A DNA stretch of 64,000 bases from Deltaproteobacteria bacterium (GCA_019310385.1 JAFDEK010000014.1:1-64000), one strand, 5' to 3'. Shown: positions 19,338 to 29,325, counted from the first letter of the stretch. Translations and numbers: made by a program. Notes: generated by a model not told the origin, from the letters alone.

Positions 19338-21359
19338 CTATGGAGCCGCGGAGCCTGGTGGCGGAGTCGTCGCCGCGGCGGCGCTCGGGTCGGGTGCCGC
19401 CGCTGGCTGGGACGGGACCTCGGAGGGCAGCGCGAGGTGCTCGTTCACCACGGGCTCTGGCATGGAGCTGCTTTCGTGGACGATGGGGGCGTGGACGATG
19501 GGGGACGTCGCCGGCGCCGGCTTGCTGGTGGATGAGGCCGGCGCTTCGCCGAGGCTCGCGCCTGGCCGAGCGGGGCTGGCTCCGCCCACGCTGTCGGCCT
19601 GCTGGGCGGGCGTGCTCTGAGGTGGGTCGACGGGCTGCACCGGCACTGGCTTCGCCGCTGAGCGGGCTGCGGTCGGGGCCGACTCGCTCGACGGGCCGCC
19701 CGCGGCGGCTCCGATCACCGCTCTCACATCCTCTGGCTTCACGGCCTGCAGCGGCGACCTCTGCGGCTCGGGCTGAATCGGCGCGGCGTTCGCGACCTCC
19801 GCCGCCTCGGCGAGAGGCAGCGTCGGAAGATCCTCCGGCAGCGCCGCCGGCGCCTCGTCAATGGCGTCGAGCACCGCAGCCACGCTGCCGGGTCTGGCCG
19901 TTCCCGCGCTGTTGGGCCTGGCCGTTGCGGCGTCGCTGGGCGCGGGCGGTCGAGCGAGCTGCAGGGTCTCGCGGGCCTGCTCGGGGAGGAGAGTGTGGAT
20001 GAAATCCGTCGGGTCACCCTGACGCAGGTATCCGGCGCCGGCCAGGGCAGCGAGCAGGAGCAGCAGCAGCCGCGTGTGATCTCGTCTTGCTGGCTTCCTC
20101 CGGCTGCGACTGCTCCCGGCGGCAGGTGCGGGCCGGTGCGTGCGGATACCCGAAGCGGGAACGCTGCCTCGCCCGGGGGAGTTGGCATTTCCCAGGTCGC
20201 TCTCGTCGGCCAGCTCGAGGGAGGAGTGGGTCGCCGATGCCTGGGGCGTGACGAAGGGTTCGTTGCTCAGCTCGAGCTTGGAGCTCGCGCTCCCTGCGCC
20301 CGCTTTGGCGAAGGGGTTGTCGGCCAGCTCGAGCTGCGAGGGGTCGGGAGGCGGTGCGGGCGGGGGCCGCGGCTCGCTCCGGGGTGCGGGTGCATCGGCG
20401 CGGGGCTCGTGGGTCGGACGGCGGGTCTCCCTGCGCGCGCTCTCGACGTAGGGGGTGGCGTCGAGCAGGGACTGGGCGGAGAGGCCGCTCTGTCCGCTCA
20501 GGCTGCCGCTCATGTTCATGCTGGGCGAGCTCTCCTCGAAGCTCATGTCGTCCAAGGGAGGTAGGGCCGCTGCGATCGTTTCGTCGAAGAGCTCCTCGAC
20601 CAGCTCCGAGCCGATGGCCGCGAGGCCCCGGGAACTCGCCTCGCCGAGAGCCCTCTCACACAGGTCGTTCACCGCGCTGGGGACGCCGCCGGTGAGGCGG
20701 TGGATGGCGAGGCAGGCCTGGGGACTGAAGAGGTCGCCGCCCGGCCAACCCGCCTTCTGCAGACGCTTCTCGATGTAGTGGTGAATGCCCTGGGCGGGGA
20801 TCGGCGCGAAGCGCAGCTGCAGGGTCGTGAGCTGATCGAGCCACCAGAGCAGCGGGATGTCGGCTCCGGCCGGAGCGGCCTCGAGATTCGCGAAGAGAAC
20901 GCAGTGGAGCAGCTGGCGGTCGTCGTCGTCCTGATAACGCATCAGGGTGTCGAGGTGTTCCAGGGCTTCTCGGCTGAGGCGCTCGGCCTGATCGATGGCG
21001 ATGATCAGGTAGCGGTGGTCGCCCCGGGCGGCCAACATGCTTCCACGCGAGAGTGATCCGCCCTCGAGGCCGAGCCTGCGGACGATGATGGTGCGGACCT
21101 CCGGCCATGGACGGTCGGGGTTCATGATCTGCACCAGCTGCGCCGAGTCGCTGAGGAGCTTGGGGAGGGCGCGGCACAGGCTCGTCTTGCCCAGGCCCTC
21201 GCCGCCGCCTACGCAGATGCGTGGTGCTCCCTGCTCCAGGCCCTGCTTGATCTCCTGGAAGGCTTTGCGAAGGGCCTTGGTGCCGAGCACGACGCCGCCG
21301 CTTCCCTTGGCGTCGAAGGGCGACTTCTGGAGCTCGAAGAATTTGAGGTACGACTCCAT
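19338..21359 (-). CDS. ExeA/MshM-like AAA ATPase with C-terminal low-complexity and TM region
   Basis: YLKFFELQKSPFDAKG...CVGGGEGLGKTSLCRAL (Walker A)...LIIAIDQAERLS (Walker B); TM HTRLLLLLLAALAGAGYL. Confidence 0.8.
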   Translation of the reverse strand: MESYLKFFELQKSPFDAKGSGGVVLGTKALRKAFQEIKQGLEQGAPRICVGGGEGLGKTSLCRALPKLLSDSAQLVQIMNPDRPWPEVRTIIVRRLGLEGGSLSRGSMLAARGDHRYLIIAIDQAERLSREALEHLDTLMRYQDDDDRQLLHCVLFANLEAAPAGADIPLLWWLDQLTTLQLRFAPIPAQGIHHYIEKRLQKAGWPGGDLFSPQACLAIHRLTGGVPSAVNDLCERALGEASSRGLAAIGSELVEELFDETIAAALPPLDDMSFEESSPSMNMSGSLSGQSGLSAQSLLDATPYVESARRETRRPTHEPRADAPAPRSEPRPPPAPPPDPSQLELADNPFAKAGAGSASSKLELSNEPFVTPQASATHSSLELADESDLGNANSPGRGSVPASGIRTHRPAPAAGSSRSRRKPARRDHTRLLLLLLAALAGAGYLRQGDPTDFIHTLLPEQARETLQLARPPAPSDAATARPNSAGTARPGSVAAVLDAIDEAPAALPEDLPTLPLAEAAEVANAAPIQPEPQRSPLQAVKPEDVRAVIGAAAGGPSSESAPTAARSAAKPVPVQPVDPPQSTPAQQADSVGGASPARPGASLGEAPASSTSKPAPATSPIVHAPIVHESSSMPEPVVNEHLALPSEVPSQPAAAPDPSAAAATTPPPGSAAP

Positions 21360-21640
21360 TGGACCCTGCTTCCGCCCTAGCTCGGCTCCCCGCGTATTCG
21401 GCATTCCCGCGGCTTTTCATAAGCAAATCCGGGCATTCAGGGCACGATCCCGCACGCAGCGCGCGGGGGCCGACCCAGGTAGGCTCCCGGGCTCTCGGGC
21501 GGCCGGGATGCGGGCCCTCAGTGTCGACTACCGCCTCGCTCCCGAGCACCCTTTGCGAGAGTGGTGCGACCATGGACAGCAACGCGGCGACACCTTGTTG
21601 AAGGATCAGGTCGCTCGAGGGCATCTGCTAGTTTCGCCCG

Positions 21641-22879
21641 ATGAATCTCGCTTCCCTGGCGCTTCAGGGCCTTCTGCTGATCCCCGTCGTCGTTGGAGCC
21701 GCCTACGCGTTGATCCGTCTCGGCGCGGTTGCGTGGTTCGCCCTTCGGCGACCCTGGCGCGAGCCCGGCGACGGCTCCGGGAGCCACTCCGTCGCTGATT
21801 CCGCGCAGAACGTCTCCTCCGAGGGCCCGTCCTCCCCCAACTCCTACGCGCCTCCGGTCACGCTCCTGAAACCGGTCTATGGTCTCGAGAAGAACCTCGA
21901 GGAGTGCCTGCGCAGCGCCTGCCTGCAGGACTACCCCGAGTACCAGGTGCTGATCTCCTTGCAGCGGCCCGACGACCCCGCGCTGCCGCTGCTGCGCAAG
22001 CTCGAGACCGAGTTCGGCAGCGAGCGCGTCACCATCACCATCGCCAAGGGGGAGCCGCGGGCCAACGGGAAGGTCTTCAACGTCTCCAACGCCATGCCCG
22101 AGGCGCGTCACGAGCTGCTGGTCCTCAGCGACAGCGACGTGCGACTGCGGCCGAACTTCCTGCGCGTCATCGTGGCGCCTCTGCGCGACTCCGCGATCGG
22201 CTATGCGTGCACCATCTACCGCGGCCGCAACGCCCATAGCTGGCACGAGCGGGTCGAGCTGCTCTCGCTCCACGACCTCATGGCCAACGTGATCTTCGCC
22301 CATTCGACCGGCGCATCGGACTTCTGCCTGGGCTCGTCCATGGCCTTTCGGCGTTCGAGCCTCGACGCCATCGGTGGCTTCGAGCCCCTCGAGAATTACC
22401 TCGTCGAGGACTTCGAGATGGGGCGGCGCATCCAGGAGCTGGGGCTGGGCATCGCCCTCGTCGCCTACTCGGTCGACACCATGATCGATCTCGACAGCGT
22501 TCGCGATTGGTGGCGGCACCAGCTCTACCTCGAGCTCAACAATCGCATGGCGCGGCCCATCGGCTTCTTCGCCACCATCGTGATCCAGCCGCTCCCCTTC
22601 GCGCTCCTGCTCTGTCTGTACCGTCTCTTCGACCCGCTCAGCCTCGGCATCCTGGTCGGTAGCATCCTCCTGCGGCTGGTGACCACCGGGCTGAGCATGC
22701 CGCTCATGGGCGAGCGCGAGGGTCTGCGCAATCTGCTCTTCATGCCCCTGCGCGACCTCGCGGCCTCGGCGAGCTGGCTGCTGGCCCTGCGCATGAGCAC
22801 CGTCACCTGGCGGGGCGTGGAGTTTCGCCTGGGCCGTGACGGGCGCATGGTTCCGCTCGTGCGGGACCGGAGCGGGTGA
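21641..22879 (+). CDS. hpnI: HpnI-like / ceramide-glucosyltransferase-type family 2 glycosyltransferase
   Basis: PVTLLKPVYGLEKNLEECLRSACLQDYPEYQVLIS...VLSDSDVRLRPNFL...VEDFEMGRRIQELG, C-terminal TM. Confidence 0.7.
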   Translation: MNLASLALQGLLLIPVVVGAAYALIRLGAVAWFALRRPWREPGDGSGSHSVADSAQNVSSEGPSSPNSYAPPVTLLKPVYGLEKNLEECLRSACLQDYPEYQVLISLQRPDDPALPLLRKLETEFGSERVTITIAKGEPRANGKVFNVSNAMPEARHELLVLSDSDVRLRPNFLRVIVAPLRDSAIGYACTIYRGRNAHSWHERVELLSLHDLMANVIFAHSTGASDFCLGSSMAFRRSSLDAIGGFEPLENYLVEDFEMGRRIQELGLGIALVAYSVDTMIDLDSVRDWWRHQLYLELNNRMARPIGFFATIVIQPLPFALLLCLYRLFDPLSLGILVGSILLRLVTTGLSMPLMGEREGLRNLLFMPLRDLAASASWLLALRMSTVTWRGVEFRLGRDGRMVPLVRDRSG

Positions 22880-22882
22880 CCG

Positions 22883-23365
22883 ATGTCCAAGAACGAGATG
22901 TCCAAGAACAGGACTTCCAGGAGCAGGGTCGTCCTGAGCAGCCTGATCGCTTTGAGTGTCGCGCTCGTGCCGGGCTGTTCGGACCCGTCGGCTCCCGAGC
23001 CCGAGAAGCTGCGCGAGACGGTGGAATCCATCGAGTGGCGTGCCCGCGCCAACGAACTCTACGAGCTGTTGCGGGTACGCGGTGAAGAGGCGCCGGGCGA
23101 GGTCAGCGACTGGGCCCAGGAGGACCTCGAGAGCATCGGGGCCTGGGAGTACAAGGTCGAGCCCTTCCCGCCCGGTGACCCCGCGGCCATCGAGGCGCGC
23201 ATGAACGAGCTGGGTGCCGAGCGTTGGGAGTGCTTTTCGGTCACGCCGTCGCCCACCGGCCCCGTCCTGCTCTTCCGCCGCCCGGTGCGCAGCTACCTGG
23301 GCTCGATTCCGTTGATGGAGCTCCTGAGGCTCCTCGCTCTCGGCGGCGCCCTCTCGTCGGGCTAG
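22883..23365 (+). CDS. Hypothetical lipoprotein
   Basis: MSKNEMSKNRTSRSRVVLSSLIALSVALVPGCSDPS lipobox; start codon lies within a 15-bp duplication. Confidence 0.65.
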   Translation: MSKNEMSKNRTSRSRVVLSSLIALSVALVPGCSDPSAPEPEKLRETVESIEWRARANELYELLRVRGEEAPGEVSDWAQEDLESIGAWEYKVEPFPPGDPAAIEARMNELGAERWECFSVTPSPTGPVLLFRRPVRSYLGSIPLMELLRLLALGGALSSG

Positions 23366-23437
23366 GAGCCCGACCCTGCAAGCTGCGCGCGCCCGCCGGC
23401 TGCGGATGCCGTGGCTTCTGTGCTACACCAAGGCGGT

Positions 23438-23452
23438 TGTAACGGCGTTACA
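23438..23452. promoter_or_regulatory. Palindromic operator candidate for the TetR regulator
   Basis: TGTAACG-G-CGTTACA perfect 7-1-7 inverted repeat, 103 bp upstream of the TetR ATG. Confidence 0.65.
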
Positions 23453-23554
23453 TGAACTGCACGTCGTTAATCTGATTAGCCCAGAGGCGCTCCACGGCGG
23501 CGAAGCAGGCCCCGGCGGCGCTCATCCGCGTTGAAGTTCTCGGGTTCGGGTCCA

Positions 23555-24226
23555 ATGGGTCTCCAGGAAGCACAGCAGCGCCGCCTCCAGAATCGCTCGG
23601 AGGCGCGACGCGTCATCCTCGACTCGGTCGAAGCGCTCCTCGCCGAGGGGGGCTATCGGAACTTCTCCATGCGCAAGCTGGTCGAGCGTTGCGGCTACGC
23701 GGCGCCCACCATCTATCACTACTTCGGCGACAAGACGGGCCTGCTGCGCGAGCTCGTGGACGCCCGTTTTCGCGTGCTGGTGGGCGAGCTCGAGCGCGTG
23801 AGCCTGGGGCGCGATCCCGTCGAGAATGCCCGGGTCCTGGGCCGGGCATTCGTGGATTTCGGCCTGCGTCACTCGACCCACTATGGCCTGCTCTATCTCA
23901 GCCATCTCACATCGCTGTCGCCCGAAGGGCGGGCGCCGGATAGCGAAGTGGGCGAACAGTCCGAGGCCGCCGAGGAGGCGCGTCGCATCCTCGAGGCTCC
24001 CATGCTCGAAATCGACGCCCTCGGGCGGCTGCGGGGCATCGACCTTGAGACCGCCCGCCAGGCCATCTGGGCGCTGTGCCACGGCGTCATTTCGCTGCAA
24101 ACGAGTCGTGCCGATCTCGAGTGGTCTCCAGATCTCTTCGAGCAGGCCTTTGACGCCATGCTGTGCGGCCTCGTCGAGCCCGATCGGGCGACGGGCGCCA
24201 GGGCGCGCAAGGAGAAAGCAAGATGA
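23555..24226 (+). CDS. TetR/AcrR family transcriptional regulator
   Basis: ILDSVEALLAEGGYRNFSMRKLVERCGYAAPTIYHYFGDKTGLL HTH. Confidence 0.93.
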   Translation: MGLQEAQQRRLQNRSEARRVILDSVEALLAEGGYRNFSMRKLVERCGYAAPTIYHYFGDKTGLLRELVDARFRVLVGELERVSLGRDPVENARVLGRAFVDFGLRHSTHYGLLYLSHLTSLSPEGRAPDSEVGEQSEAAEEARRILEAPMLEIDALGRLRGIDLETARQAIWALCHGVISLQTSRADLEWSPDLFEQAFDAMLCGLVEPDRATGARARKEKAR

Positions 24227-25500
24227 AGCCGCGCTGCATCGTGGTCGGAGGCCCGGGCTCTGCGCGGAGCTTCGCAGCACTCGCCGAGCGCCTCGTGGCC
24301 ACGGGCTCTTCGTTGGTCGCGGGCTCTTCGTTGGTCGCGGGCGCTTCATTGGTCGCGGGCGCTTTGTCGGCTGCGGGCGCTGTGTTGGCCGCTTCTTTTT
24401 TGTTGGCCGCAGGCGCTATCGGCTGCGGCCAGGAGCCGGAGCGCGCGACGGTGATCGAGGCGCCGCCGGTGATGATCACCTCGGTGGTGGCCCGGGATAT
24501 CGTCGATCGCGTCGAGGCCACCGGGCAGCTCACCGCCAAGGCCGAAGCGAGCATTGCCGCGCAGGTGCGCGGGCAGATCACCTCCATCGGCGCTCGCGAG
24601 GGAGAGGCCGTCGAGGCGGGACAGGTGGTTCTGGAGATCGATCCGGAGCGCCGGCAGCTGGAGCAGGCCAGCCAGAAGGCCAGGGTGGTCGAGGCCGAGG
24701 CGACCCTGGCCGAAAGCCAGCGGGAGCTCGCGAGGATCCGCAAGCTCCGCTCCAGCAACGCGGTGTCCGGCGCGCAGCTCGACGCCGCGGAGACCGCCTC
24801 CTCCCTGGCCGGGGCCCGCCTGGAAGCCGCGCGGGCCCAGCTCGGCCTCGCTCGACGTGCCCTGGGCGACTCGAGCGTCCAGGCTCCCTTCGCGGGGCTC
24901 ATCGCCCGGCGCTACGTGAGTCCTGGCGAATTCGTGAGCCAGGGCCAGAAGCTCTTCGATCTCGTGGCCCTCGATCCCGTCGAGGTGGAATTCCATCTGG
25001 CCGAGGTGGATTCGAGCCTCGTCGAGCTCGGCGACCCGGTGGGCGTGCGGGTGGCACCCTTCCCCGACGAGGTCTTCCAGGCCACGGTCACGGTGATCGC
25101 CCCCACCATCGACTCGGCCACGCGCACCCTGCGCGTGAAGGCCGAGCTCCCGAATCCCGCTGGGCGTCTGCGGCCGGGGCTCTTCGCCCGGGCCGACCTC
25201 GGAGTGAGCGAGCGCAGCGGCGTGCCCATGGTGCCCGAGGACGTGATCCTCCAGCGCGCGGATGGCGCCGTGGCCTTTCGCATGGCGGACACTCGCAGCG
25301 TGCAGCGGGTGAACCTGCAGCTGGGAGTGCACCGCGAGGGACTGGTCGAGGTCCGGGGAGGGCTCGTGGTCGGCGACCAGGTGGTGATTCGCGGTCAGAC
25401 GGGCCTCATCGACGGCTCGGTGGTCTCCCTGCGCAACGCCGACGGCACCAGCGCCGCGGCGGGTGAAAGCGCTGCGGCGGGTGAAAGCGCCGCGCGATGA
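24223..25500 (+). CDS. RND efflux periplasmic adaptor (MFP/HlyD family) lipoprotein
   Basis: Lipobox AIGCGQ; VEATGQLTAKAEASIAAQVRGQI; coiled coil; QAPFAGLIARRYVSPGEFVSQGQKLFDLV. Confidence 0.92.
   Translation: MKPRCIVVGGPGSARSFAALAERLVATGSSLVAGSSLVAGASLVAGALSAAGAVLAASFLLAAGAIGCGQEPERATVIEAPPVMITSVVARDIVDRVEATGQLTAKAEASIAAQVRGQITSIGAREGEAVEAGQVVLEIDPERRQLEQASQKARVVEAEATLAESQRELARIRKLRSSNAVSGAQLDAAETASSLAGARLEAARAQLGLARRALGDSSVQAPFAGLIARRYVSPGEFVSQGQKLFDLVALDPVEVEFHLAEVDSSLVELGDPVGVRVAPFPDEVFQATVTVIAPTIDSATRTLRVKAELPNPAGRLRPGLFARADLGVSERSGVPMVPEDVILQRADGAVAFRMADTRSVQRVNLQLGVHREGLVEVRGGLVVGDQVVIRGQTGLIDGSVVSLRNADGTSAAAGESAAAGESAAR
24304..24425. repeat. 18-bp tandem repeats encoding the signal-peptide hydrophobic core
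   Basis: ggctcttcgttggtcgcg at 24304-24321 and 24322-24339, then 4-5 diverging copies. Confidence 0.92.
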
Positions 25501-28500
25501 CACTTTCTGATGTCGCAATCCAGCGCCCCATCCTGACCTGGATGATGACCCTCGGGCTCATCGTCTTCGGGGTCCTGGGCTACAACCGACTCGGCGTCGA
25601 CCAGTACCCCAACATGGAGTTTCCGGTCCTCGTGGTCACCGCCGCCCTTCCCGGCGCGGGGCCCGAAGGCATGGAGGAGGACGTCGTCGACGTCCTCGAG
25701 GAGTATCTCAACACCATCGCGGGCGTGCGCTCGATCCGCTCCACCAGCTACCAGGGGGCGGCGCAGATCGTGGTCGAGTTCCAGCTGGGCGTCGACCTCG
25801 ACATCGCGGCCCAGGACGTGCGCGACAAGGTCGCCCAGGCGCGCATCGAGCTGCCCAGCGAGCTCGAGACGCCTGTGGTGGCGACCTTCAATCCCAACGA
25901 CCAGCCCGTGCTCTGGATCCCCATGAATTTCCAGACCACCCAGGTCGAGGCCAGCGAGTACGTCAGGCGCCAGGTCAACCCCTACATGGAGACCATCCCA
26001 GGCGTCGCCGGGGTGGCGATGTTCGGGCGTGAGGATCGCAACATCCGCATCTGGCTGGACGGCGAGGCCCTGCGATCGCGGGGGCTGGCTGCGAGCGATG
26101 TGCTGGCCGCCATCGGCCGCGAGCACGTGGAGGTCCCCGGCGGCACCATCGAGAGCCGTCGGGTCGAGTACGCGGTGAAGACCGACGCCGAGTTCCGCAC
26201 CATCGAGGAGCTCGAGGGCCTGGTGGTGACTCACGCGGACGGCGCCCCGGTGCTGCTGCGTGACGTGGCCCGGGTGGAGGACGGCGCCCAGGACGTCGAC
26301 ATGATCGCCCGCTACAACGGCGCCAACGCCGTGGGCCTCGGCATTCGGAAGCAATCCGGCGGCAACACCGTGGGCATCGTGGACGATGTGTATGAACGTC
26401 TTGATCAGGTGAAGAAGATCCTGCCCGCCGGCCTCGAGTTCTACGACTCCGAGGGCTTCATCGACTTCTCCAAGGGTGTGCGCGAGGCCGTAGCGGAGAC
26501 GAAGTTCGCCCTGGTCTTCGGCGCGCTCCTCGCCGTACTGACGGTCTTCGTGTTTCTGCGGCGCACGCGGCCGACCCTGATCGTGGCCGCGGCGATTCCC
26601 ATCTCGCTCCTGGCGACCTTCGGTCTCGTCTGGCTCTTCGGCTTCACCCTCAACACCATGACGCTGCTCGGGATGACCCTTGCGGTGGGCGTGGTGATCG
26701 ACGACGCAATCGTGGTGCTCGAGAACATCGAGCGGCATCGCGAGATGGGCGAGAACAACTTCGAGGCCGCCGCCAAGGGCACGCGGGAGATCGCCTTTGC
26801 GGCCACGTCAGCCACGATCTCGGTGGCGGCGGTATTCCTGCCGACCTTCTTCATCGAAGGACTCGTGGGCAGCTTCCTCGGTGAGTTCGGTCTCACGGTT
26901 GCGGGCTCGGTGATGATCTCACTCTTCGTCGCCCTGACCCTCACCCCCATGCTGGCTGCCCGCATGCCGCCGCCGAAGGCGCGGCGCCACGGCGGCTTCT
27001 ACGATCGCCTCGAGCGCAGCTTCGTAGCGCTGGAGAACGGCTACCGCGCCGTTCTCGGCTGGTCCCTGGCCCATCGGGGCTTGACAGTGCTCTTCGCCGG
27101 ATTCTCCCTGGGCCTGGCCTTCCTCTTCGGCTCCCGGCTCGAGGGGGAGTTCTTTCCGCCGGCCGACGAGGGCATCTTCTTCGCCCAGATCGAGGCGGCA
27201 CCGGGCAGCTCCCTGGAGGCCACCCTCGAGTATCTCGAGCAGGACGAGGGCTGGTTTCTCGCCCAGGAGGAGGTCGACGGGATCTTCTCGGCGGCGGGGA
27301 TGGCGGGCGGCATGGACCTGCCGCGCACCAACATGGGGATGATCTTCGGCACCCTCAGCGAGCGCGCCAAACGCGAGCGCAGCGTCTTCGACCTCATGAG
27401 GGCCGCGCGGGAGCATCTGGGCCGGATTCCCGGACGCGCGATCCGCATCTTCAATCCTGGCGAGCTGATGTCGGGCGCGGGCGGCGGCTTCGAGGTGGAG
27501 ATCCGCGGCAACATGCCGCTCTCCGAGCTCAACCTGCTCGCCCAGCGCATGATCGTCGCCCTCGAAGAGCGAGGCGGCTTCGTGGACCTCGACTCGAGTC
27601 TGAAGCTGGGTCTGCCCGAGCTGCGGGTGGTGCCCGACCGCGAGAAGGCCGCGGCCCTGGGCGTCGACGCGCGCAGCATCGCGACGGCGATCCAGGTCAT
27701 GGTCGGCGGCATGGACGTGGCGGTTTTCAAGGAGGCCGGGCGGCGCTACGACGTTCGCGTGCGACTCGAGGCGGAGGACCGCGACGATCCCGAGTCGATC
27801 CAGTCCCTCTACGTGCGCGCGAACGACGGTCGCAGTGTCGCGCTGCGCAACCTGGTGCGTATCGAGCGGGGCGCCGCGCCTTCGGAGATCACGCGCACCG
27901 ACCGCCAGCGCAGCGCCAAGGTCAGCGCCAACCTGGTGGGGAAGACCCTGGGCGAGGCCATCGTGGACGCGCGGGAGATCGCCGACGCGATCCTGCCGCC
28001 CCATGCGCGCCTGGCCCTCTCGGGCCAGGCCGAGGCCATGGAGGAGGGCGTAGAGCAGTTCGGTCTCGCCCTGGGCCTCGCAGTGCTGGTGATCTACATG
28101 GTGCTGGCCGCCCAGTTCGAGAGTCTGATCCACCCCCTCACGGTGATGCTCGCGCTGCCCCTCGCCATGGTGGGGGCCCTGGGCGGGCTGCTGGCTCTGG
28201 GCCACACCCTGAACCTCTTCAGCCTGATCGGGATCGTGCTGCTCTTCGGCCTGGTGACGAAGAACTCGATCCTCCTGGTCGACTACGCGAACCAGCTGCG
28301 CCGGGAACAGGGTATGGACAAGCGCGAGGCCATGGCCATGGCCGCGCCGGTGCGCATGCGGCCGGTCCTCATGACCGCCATCTCGATGATCTTCGGCGTG
28401 CTGCCCGCCGCCCTGGGGCTCGGGCCCGGCGCCGAGAGTCGCGCTCCCATGGCGGTGGCGACTGCGGCGGGGATGTTCTCGTCGACCCTGCTGACCCTGC

Positions 28501-28613
28501 TCGTCGTTCCCGTCTTCTATCTGCTGATCGACGACGCCGGGGACTTCGTCAAGCGCCTCTTCTCGCGTATCTTCGGGGCTCGGACCGACGAGGAGTCCAC
28601 TTCGCTCTCCTGA
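25497..28613 (+). CDS. RND efflux transporter permease (AcrB/HAE1 type)
   Basis: MTLSDVAIQRPILTWMMTLGLIVFGVLGYNRLGVDQYPNMEFP...AVGVVIDDAIVVLENIERH...LVTKNSILLVDYANQLR. Confidence 0.96.
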   Translation: MTLSDVAIQRPILTWMMTLGLIVFGVLGYNRLGVDQYPNMEFPVLVVTAALPGAGPEGMEEDVVDVLEEYLNTIAGVRSIRSTSYQGAAQIVVEFQLGVDLDIAAQDVRDKVAQARIELPSELETPVVATFNPNDQPVLWIPMNFQTTQVEASEYVRRQVNPYMETIPGVAGVAMFGREDRNIRIWLDGEALRSRGLAASDVLAAIGREHVEVPGGTIESRRVEYAVKTDAEFRTIEELEGLVVTHADGAPVLLRDVARVEDGAQDVDMIARYNGANAVGLGIRKQSGGNTVGIVDDVYERLDQVKKILPAGLEFYDSEGFIDFSKGVREAVAETKFALVFGALLAVLTVFVFLRRTRPTLIVAAAIPISLLATFGLVWLFGFTLNTMTLLGMTLAVGVVIDDAIVVLENIERHREMGENNFEAAAKGTREIAFAATSATISVAAVFLPTFFIEGLVGSFLGEFGLTVAGSVMISLFVALTLTPMLAARMPPPKARRHGGFYDRLERSFVALENGYRAVLGWSLAHRGLTVLFAGFSLGLAFLFGSRLEGEFFPPADEGIFFAQIEAAPGSSLEATLEYLEQDEGWFLAQEEVDGIFSAAGMAGGMDLPRTNMGMIFGTLSERAKRERSVFDLMRAAREHLGRIPGRAIRIFNPGELMSGAGGGFEVEIRGNMPLSELNLLAQRMIVALEERGGFVDLDSSLKLGLPELRVVPDREKAAALGVDARSIATAIQVMVGGMDVAVFKEAGRRYDVRVRLEAEDRDDPESIQSLYVRANDGRSVALRNLVRIERGAAPSEITRTDRQRSAKVSANLVGKTLGEAIVDAREIADAILPPHARLALSGQAEAMEEGVEQFGLALGLAVLVIYMVLAAQFESLIHPLTVMLALPLAMVGALGGLLALGHTLNLFSLIGIVLLFGLVTKNSILLVDYANQLRREQGMDKREAMAMAAPVRMRPVLMTAISMIFGVLPAALGLGPGAESRAPMAVATAAGMFSSTLLTLLVVPVFYLLIDDAGDFVKRLFSRIFGARTDEESTSLS

Positions 28614-28662
28614 GGGGAAGCGGAGGGGACGATGAGCGGGACGTGGGGGTGGGAGGAAGAGC

Positions 28663-29325
28663 ATGCTCGGACGCATTGCCTCGCTGGCGCTGATCGTCGT
28701 GCTCGCGGGCGCCGGCTTCATGGGCTTTCGGCTGTTGGCCACGGGGCTCGAGGCGCGGGTCTACCGCGCACGCCTCGAGGAGCTGGGCGCGGACTATGAC
28801 GCGCTGCGGGAGCAGTACAACCGGGCAGTTCGCAAGACCGCGGTCACGGAGCTCGTGGTCGAGGACGGAAAACTCGCCATTGCGATCCGCACCGGAGACG
28901 GCGCGCTCCAGCGCTTCGACACCCCCTTCGATCCCAGCAAGGAGATCTACGTCGACTATGTGGTTGTGGGCGGCCGGCTGTGGATTCGTCGGATCTTCGA
29001 CGAGGATACGGCGCCAGGCAGCGGCATGATGATCGATCCCCGCTTCGTGGACGTCAACTGGAGCGACGAGGACGCGCACCACGGCAAGGCCGCCTACCGG
29101 GAGCTCGAGGAGGGCGTCTGGGTCGTGAGCGTCACCGGTGACGGCTCCCTGGGCCTCGCCCGGCGCGAGGAGGGCGAGACCGGCGATCTCGCCGCCGCGC
29201 CGCCCGTCCGCAGCTACGCGCCCGTGGAGGAGGAGGTGGAGGCGGCGCTGCGAGACATCGAGGCCGGTGAGCTGCTGCAGGGTCTCGCGCAGGCGCTGCG
29301 CCTCAGGGAGCACGCGGCTCGATAG
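28663..29325 (+). CDS. Hypothetical protein with N-terminal TM anchor
   Basis: Intact ORF co-oriented with the RND operon; TM then coiled-coil/beta region. Confidence 0.6.
   Translation: MLGRIASLALIVVLAGAGFMGFRLLATGLEARVYRARLEELGADYDALREQYNRAVRKTAVTELVVEDGKLAIAIRTGDGALQRFDTPFDPSKEIYVDYVVVGGRLWIRRIFDEDTAPGSGMMIDPRFVDVNWSDEDAHHGKAAYRELEEGVWVVSVTGDGSLGLARREEGETGDLAAAPPVRSYAPVEEEVEAALRDIEAGELLQGLAQALRLREHAAR

Noticed and set aside
26919-28742. 607-aa minus ORF rich in His/Gln/Glu
   Set aside because: Antisense shadow of the RND permease
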